Below, piece after piece: positions 5,678 to 8,370 of a stretch of DNA of 8,370 bases. The stretch is from an uncultured Clostridia bacterium (GTDB lineage Bacteria > Bacillota > Clostridia > Oscillospirales > Oscillospiraceae), in assembly GCA_946006895.1 (NCBI GenBank), contig CAMFZO010000050.1, positions 1 to 8,370 of the forward strand. Reading direction: 5' to 3'. Position 1 is the stretch's first letter, and the number at the start of each line of letters is the position of its first letter. A model generated the notes under the pieces. That model was not told where the DNA came from and ran no database searches. It saw nothing but the letters and a program-made list of their open reading frames with translations. The translations under genes and the position numbers were made by a program.

Positions 5678-5719
5678 TGTTCACTGTTCACTGTTCACCG
5701 TTCACTATTCACTGTTCAC
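5678..5719 (-). repeat. Tandem heptamer array, 6 units, opposite orientation
   Basis: Six in-register copies of the reverse-complement heptamer occur: three TGTTCAC, then CGTTCAC, TATTCAC and TGTTCAC. Read on the minus strand this is the same GTGAAYR consensus. It is inverted relative to the array at 5504-5559. Most of its positions could pair with that array, with about one mismatch or wobble per heptamer. Confidence 0.9.
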
Positions 5720-5732
5720 AGCTTTTTCCAAA

Positions 5733-5801
5733 GGGCGGACAGGGTCGTCCGCCCCTACAGACACAAACGGGAAGTGCGGCGGATAAACCGTCCGCCCCTA
5801 C
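5733..5801 (-). repeat. Pair of GTAGGGGCGG palindromic units at the 3' end of rnhA
   Basis: On the minus strand GTAGGGGCGGAC occurs twice, at 5790-5801 and 5747-5758. Each begins a hairpin: GGCGGA/TCCGCC (5778-5783 and 5791-5796), and GGGCGGAC/GTCCGCCC (5733-5740 and 5747-5754, loop 6). Between them is GCACTTCC (complement at 5770-5777), spaced 11 bases from the second unit, the same module as in copies A and B. The first unit overlaps the rnhA stop codon. A T-run after the stems is short (TTT), so any terminator role would be weak. Confidence 0.7.
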
Positions 5802-6241
5802 TGGTTCGCAAATTTTCTGCTCTGGGCGACGGCCAGAGCGTCGCAGCGGTTGTTTTTTTCGTTTTCCGCGTGACCCTTGACCCAATGCCAGGTGACACTG
5901 TGCTTGCCCAGCAGGGGAAGCAGCCGCTCCCACAGATCCACGTTCAGAGCCGGCTTTTTGTCCGCCTTGCGCCAGCCGTTTTTCCGCCAGGTATAGACCC
6001 AGCCCTTGTCCACGGCGTCAAAGACGTACTTGGAATCGGTATAGAGGTCCACGGCACAAGGCTCCTTTAAGGCCGACAGGGCGAAAATGACACCGGAAAG
6101 CTCCATGCGGTTGTTGGTTGTCTCCCGTTCGCCGCCGGAAAGCTCCTTCTCCCGGCCGTTCCACTCCAAAATCGCGCCCCAGCCGCCGGGTCCCGGATTT
6201 CCCGAGCAGGCGCCGTCGGTATAAATCGTGACCTGTTTCAT
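5798..6241 (-). CDS. rnhA: Ribonuclease HI
   Basis: A 147-residue RNase HI, which cuts the RNA strand of RNA-DNA hybrids (R-loops, Okazaki primers) in the cytosol. The four-carboxylate active site is complete: Asp9 in YTDGACSGNPGPGG, Glu47 in NNRMEL, Asp69 in YTDSKYV and Asp134 in RCDALA, with His124 (VKGHAENE) on the catalytic loop. The basic Trp-rich protrusion (GWVYTWRKNGWRKADKK, about 80-96) typical of bacterial HI enzymes is present. An upstream in-frame extension to 6373 exists but lies inside lepA and lacks family similarity, so the Met at 6241 is chosen. This start shares ATGA with the lepA stop (4-base overlap), implying coupling. The stop codon TAG is supplied by a GTAGGGG repeat motif, so the C-terminus (KFANQ) ends exactly at the repeat junction. 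Confidence 0.95.
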   Translation of the reverse strand: MKQVTIYTDGACSGNPGPGGWGAILEWNGREKELSGGERETTNNRMELSGVIFALSALKEPCAVDLYTDSKYVFDAVDKGWVYTWRKNGWRKADKKPALNVDLWERLLPLLGKHSVTWHWVKGHAENEKNNRCDALAVAQSRKFANQ

Positions 6242-8043
6242 TCGTCCATTTTCAGCACAGCCATAAACGCCTCGGACGGCACGGACACCGTACCGAACGT
6301 TCTCATCCGCTTTTTGCCTTCCTTCTGCTTCTCCAGCAGCTTCTTCTTCCGGGTGATGTCGCCGCCGTAGCACTTGGCCAGCACGTCCTTGCGCAGGGCC
6401 TTGATGGTCTCGCGGGCGATGATCTTCCCGCCGATGGCCGCCTGAATGGGGATCTCGAACATCTGGCGGGGGATGTTCTCCTTCAGCTTCTCGCAGATTT
6501 TTCTCGCACGGGCGTAGGCGTTGTCGGCAAAGAGGATGAAGGACAGGGCATCGACGATGTCGCCGTTGAGCAGGATGTCCAGCTTCACCAGCTTGCTCTC
6601 CCGGTAGCCGTCCATCTCGTAGTCCAGGGAGCCGTAGCCCCGGGTGCGGGACTTCAGAGCGTCAAAAAAGTCGTAGATGATCTCGTTGAGGGGCATATAA
6701 TAGCGCAGCTCCACACGGCCCTGGTCCAGATAGGTCATGTCGCGGTATTCGCCGCGGCGCTGCTGGCACAGGTCCATGATGTTGCCCACGTATTCCGGCG
6801 GGGTCAGGATGCTGGCCCGGACAAAGGGCTCCTCGCAGGAGGCGATGTCCGCCGGGTCGGGATAGTTGAGAGGGGTGTAGATCTCCACCGTCTCGCCGTT
6901 GGTTTTGGTGACCCGGTAGACGACGTTGGGGGCGGTGGTGATCAGGTCCAGATTGTACTCCCGCTCCAGCCGCTCCATGATGATCTCCATGTGCAGCAGT
7001 CCCAAAAAGCCGCAGCGGAAGCCAAAGCCCAGGGCGATGGAATTTTCCTGGGTGTAGGACATGGAGGCATCGTTGAGCTTGAGCTTTTCCAGAGCGTCCC
7101 GCAGGTCGCCGTACTTGCTGCCGTCGGCGGGATAGACGCCGGAATAGACCATGGGCTGCACCGCCTTGTAGCCGGGCAGCGGCTCGGCGCAGGGGTTTTC
7201 CGCGCCGGTGATGGTGTCTCCCACCCGGGTGTCAGCCACGGTCTTGATGGAGGCGGTCAGGTAGCCGACCTCGCCTGCCCCCAGAGCGTCTGCCGGGTCC
7301 ATGCCCAGAGGCGACAGAGTGCCCACCTCCACGACCTTATACACAGCGCCCGTGGCCATCATGCGCACGTCCATGCCCGGACGCAGTACGCCGTTTTTTA
7401 CCCGCAGGTAGACGATGACGCCCCGGTAGGAATCGTACTGGCTGTCGAAGATCAGCGCCTGCAACGGCGCGTCTCTGTCGCCCTCGGGGGCGGGGATGCC
7501 GCTCACCACCGCCTCCAATACGCTGTGGATATTGATGCCGTTTTTGGCGGAGATCTCCGGGGCGTCGAGAGCCGGAATGCCGATGACGTCCTCGATCTCA
7601 TGCTTGACCTCCTCGGGTCTTGCGGCGGGCAGGTCGATCTTGTTGATGACCGGCACTACCTCCAGCCCGGCGTCCACCGCCAGATAGGTGTTGGCAAGGG
7701 TCTGGGCCTCGATGCCCTGGGAGGCGTCCACCACCAGCACCGCGCCCTCACAGGCGGCCAGGGAGCGGGACACCTCATAGTTAAAGTCCACATGGCCCGG
7801 TGTGTCGATGAGGTTGAGGACGTAGCGCTCGCCGTTGTCGGCGGTGTAATCCAGCTTGACGGCGCGGGCCTTGATGGTGATGCCGCGCTCCCGCTCCAGA
7901 TCCATGGAGTCCAGGATCTGGTCGGACATCTCCCGCTTGTCGACGGTGTTGCACTCCTCCAGCAGGCGGTCTGCCAGGGTGGATTTGCCGTGGTCAATGT
8001 GGGCGACGATGGAAAAATTTCGGATATGGTTCAGATCGGTCAT
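6238..8043 (-). CDS. lepA: Elongation factor 4 (LepA), ribosome back-translocase GTPase
   Basis: A 601-residue translational GTPase of normal length. It binds the ribosome after translocation and can promote back-translocation or remodel stalled ribosomes and assembly; it is non-essential in many bacteria. G-domain motifs are all present: P-loop AHIDHGKST (14-22), switch I RGITIK (53-58), DTPGH (80-84) and NKID (134-137). EF-G-like domains II, III and V follow. The LepA-specific C-terminal domain ends in the basic DITRKKKLLEKQKEGKKRM stretch, which distinguishes it from EF-G and TypA. The start at 8043 has AAGGG (8051-8055) 7 bases upstream, overlapping the stop of the preceding repressor gene, 10 bases away. 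The 3' end overlaps rnhA by 4 bases, so repressor, lepA and rnhA probably share a transcript. Confidence 0.97.
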   Translation of the reverse strand: MTDLNHIRNFSIVAHIDHGKSTLADRLLEECNTVDKREMSDQILDSMDLERERGITIKARAVKLDYTADNGERYVLNLIDTPGHVDFNYEVSRSLAACEGAVLVVDASQGIEAQTLANTYLAVDAGLEVVPVINKIDLPAARPEEVKHEIEDVIGIPALDAPEISAKNGINIHSVLEAVVSGIPAPEGDRDAPLQALIFDSQYDSYRGVIVYLRVKNGVLRPGMDVRMMATGAVYKVVEVGTLSPLGMDPADALGAGEVGYLTASIKTVADTRVGDTITGAENPCAEPLPGYKAVQPMVYSGVYPADGSKYGDLRDALEKLKLNDASMSYTQENSIALGFGFRCGFLGLLHMEIIMERLEREYNLDLITTAPNVVYRVTKTNGETVEIYTPLNYPDPADIASCEEPFVRASILTPPEYVGNIMDLCQQRRGEYRDMTYLDQGRVELRYYMPLNEIIYDFFDALKSRTRGYGSLDYEMDGYRESKLVKLDILLNGDIVDALSFILFADNAYARARKICEKLKENIPRQMFEIPIQAAIGGKIIARETIKALRKDVLAKCYGGDITRKKKLLEKQKEGKKRMRTFGTVSVPSEAFMAVLKMDE

Positions 8044-8053
8044 AGCAGTGCCC

Positions 8054-8325
8054 TTATTTCATGAATTTGTCGATGGCCTCGCACAGGTCTAAAATGGCGG
8101 CCTCGTCGCCGTCCTCCACCGCCTCGACGATGCAGTGCTGCAGGTGCTCCTGCAAAATGACCTTGCCGGTGTTCTCAATGGCGGCGCGGACGGCGGCAAG
8201 CTGCACCAGCACCTCGGCGCAGTCCTCGTCGTTTTCCACCATGCGCTTGACCTTTTCCAGATGGCCGATGGCCCGGGCAAGACGGTTGGCGACGGCTTTC
8301 TTGTTGGCGTGGACGTGGGGATGGG
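8054..8325 (-). CDS. CsoR-family (DUF156) metal-sensing transcriptional repressor, 5'-truncated
   Basis: The frame stays open upstream of the internal Met at 8242 to the genomic edge at 8325, giving 89 readable codons, almost a whole protein; the true start is lost. Family proteins are all-helical tetramers that bind GC-rich operators and release DNA on binding metal. Counting from the first complete codon, Cys35, His60 and Cys64 have the same spacing (25 and 4) as the Cu(I) ligands Cys36, His61 and Cys65 of Mycobacterium tuberculosis CsoR. RcnR-type Ni/Co sensors have His, and FrmR has Glu, at the last position, so copper sensing is favoured. The N-terminus starts with alternating histidines (HPHVH) before the basic helix (NKKAVANRL). 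An acidic C-terminal tail ends in KFMK. Taking Met 8242 as the start would delete helix 1. No copper exporter or chaperone is in view to confirm the ligand. Confidence 0.85.
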
Positions 8326-8370
8326 CTGTCTCTTATACACATCTCCGAGCCCACGAGACGTAGAGGAATC
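8326..8370. other. Nextera sequencing adapter contamination (not genomic)
   Basis: Positions 8326-8344 are the 19-base Tn5 mosaic end CTGTCTCTTATACACATCT. Positions 8345-8359, CCGAGCCCACGAGAC, are the Illumina Nextera read-2 adapter. Next come 8 bases, GTAGAGGA (8360-8367), in the i7 index position (N712 as I recall the list), then ATC, the first bases of the P7 end. This is library chemistry left on a contig end. It cuts the repressor gene and creates false open-frame tails on both strands (ending SYTHLRAHET on plus, starting MYKRQ on minus). Confidence 0.98.

Noticed and set aside
5504..5719. CRISPR-like array
   Set aside because: The units are contiguous 7-base repeats without spacers; no 24-37 bp repeats or cas genes are present.
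5798..6373. Longer rnhA start at 6373 (191 residues)
   Set aside because: The extra 44 residues lie within the lepA 3' coding region and resemble nothing in RNase HI; the Met at 6241 gives the family length and an ATGA overlap with lepA.
6991..8064. 357-codon plus-strand open frame antisense to lepA
   Set aside because: It is a codon-bias shadow of lepA; it shows no ribosome site, domain or conserved motif.
8061..8363. Plus-strand frame ending SYTHLRAHET and minus-strand frame 8089-8340 starting MYKRQ
   Set aside because: Both terminal peptides are translations of the Nextera adapter, and the rest of each is a shadow of the CsoR-like gene.

Overview
The window looks like part of a GC-rich gut-type Firmicute of class Clostridia, most likely near the Oscillospiraceae. 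This is inferred from family signatures: Firmicute-style AGGAGG ribosome binding sites, a consensus sigma-A promoter, the lspA-rluD pair, a clostridial-type CsoR-like repressor, and dense GTGAAC(A) heptamers and GTAGGGGCGG palindromes between genes. No rRNA or other marker fixes the taxon. The last 45 bases are not genomic: they are Nextera sequencing adapter, so the genomic sequence ends at 8325.

Layout. Positions 1-92 hold gene-free hairpins. A near-perfect extended -10 promoter (93-121) drives a plus-strand lipoprotein gene (256-1128) with two copies of one domain at a 130-residue period. Positions 1129-1480 hold no gene but contain a heptamer array, a nested palindromic element and a strong bidirectional terminator. 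All remaining genes are on the minus strand. Read in their own direction they are: a 5'-truncated CsoR-family metal-sensing repressor; lepA (EF4); rnhA (RNase HI); a 333-bp repeat-filled gap; then lspA, rluD-type pseudouridine synthase, purine nucleoside phosphorylase, mtnA and a class II aldolase, ending at the terminator.

How the genes work together. The five genes lspA to the aldolase are packed with overlaps or gaps of 3 to 21 bases and look like one operon. The last three form a route of nucleoside phosphorolysis, aldose-1-phosphate isomerisation and ketose-1-phosphate cleavage. This matches the DHAP shunt, which salvages 5'-methylthioadenosine and/or 5'-deoxyadenosine (the waste product of radical SAM enzymes) as dihydroxyacetone phosphate plus an aldehyde without using oxygen. 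The phosphorylase carries the Asn typical of 6-oxopurine enzymes rather than the Asp of MTA phosphorylases, so a deaminated nucleoside may be the real substrate. LspA would process lipoproteins such as the one at the left of the window, though the two genes are not co-transcribed.

The best targets for a second look are the shunt operon with its atypical phosphorylase, the composite repeat family (20 heptamers in three arrays plus a GCACTTCC-N11/12-GTAGGG module), and the adapter at the right edge, which creates false protein ends on both strands.
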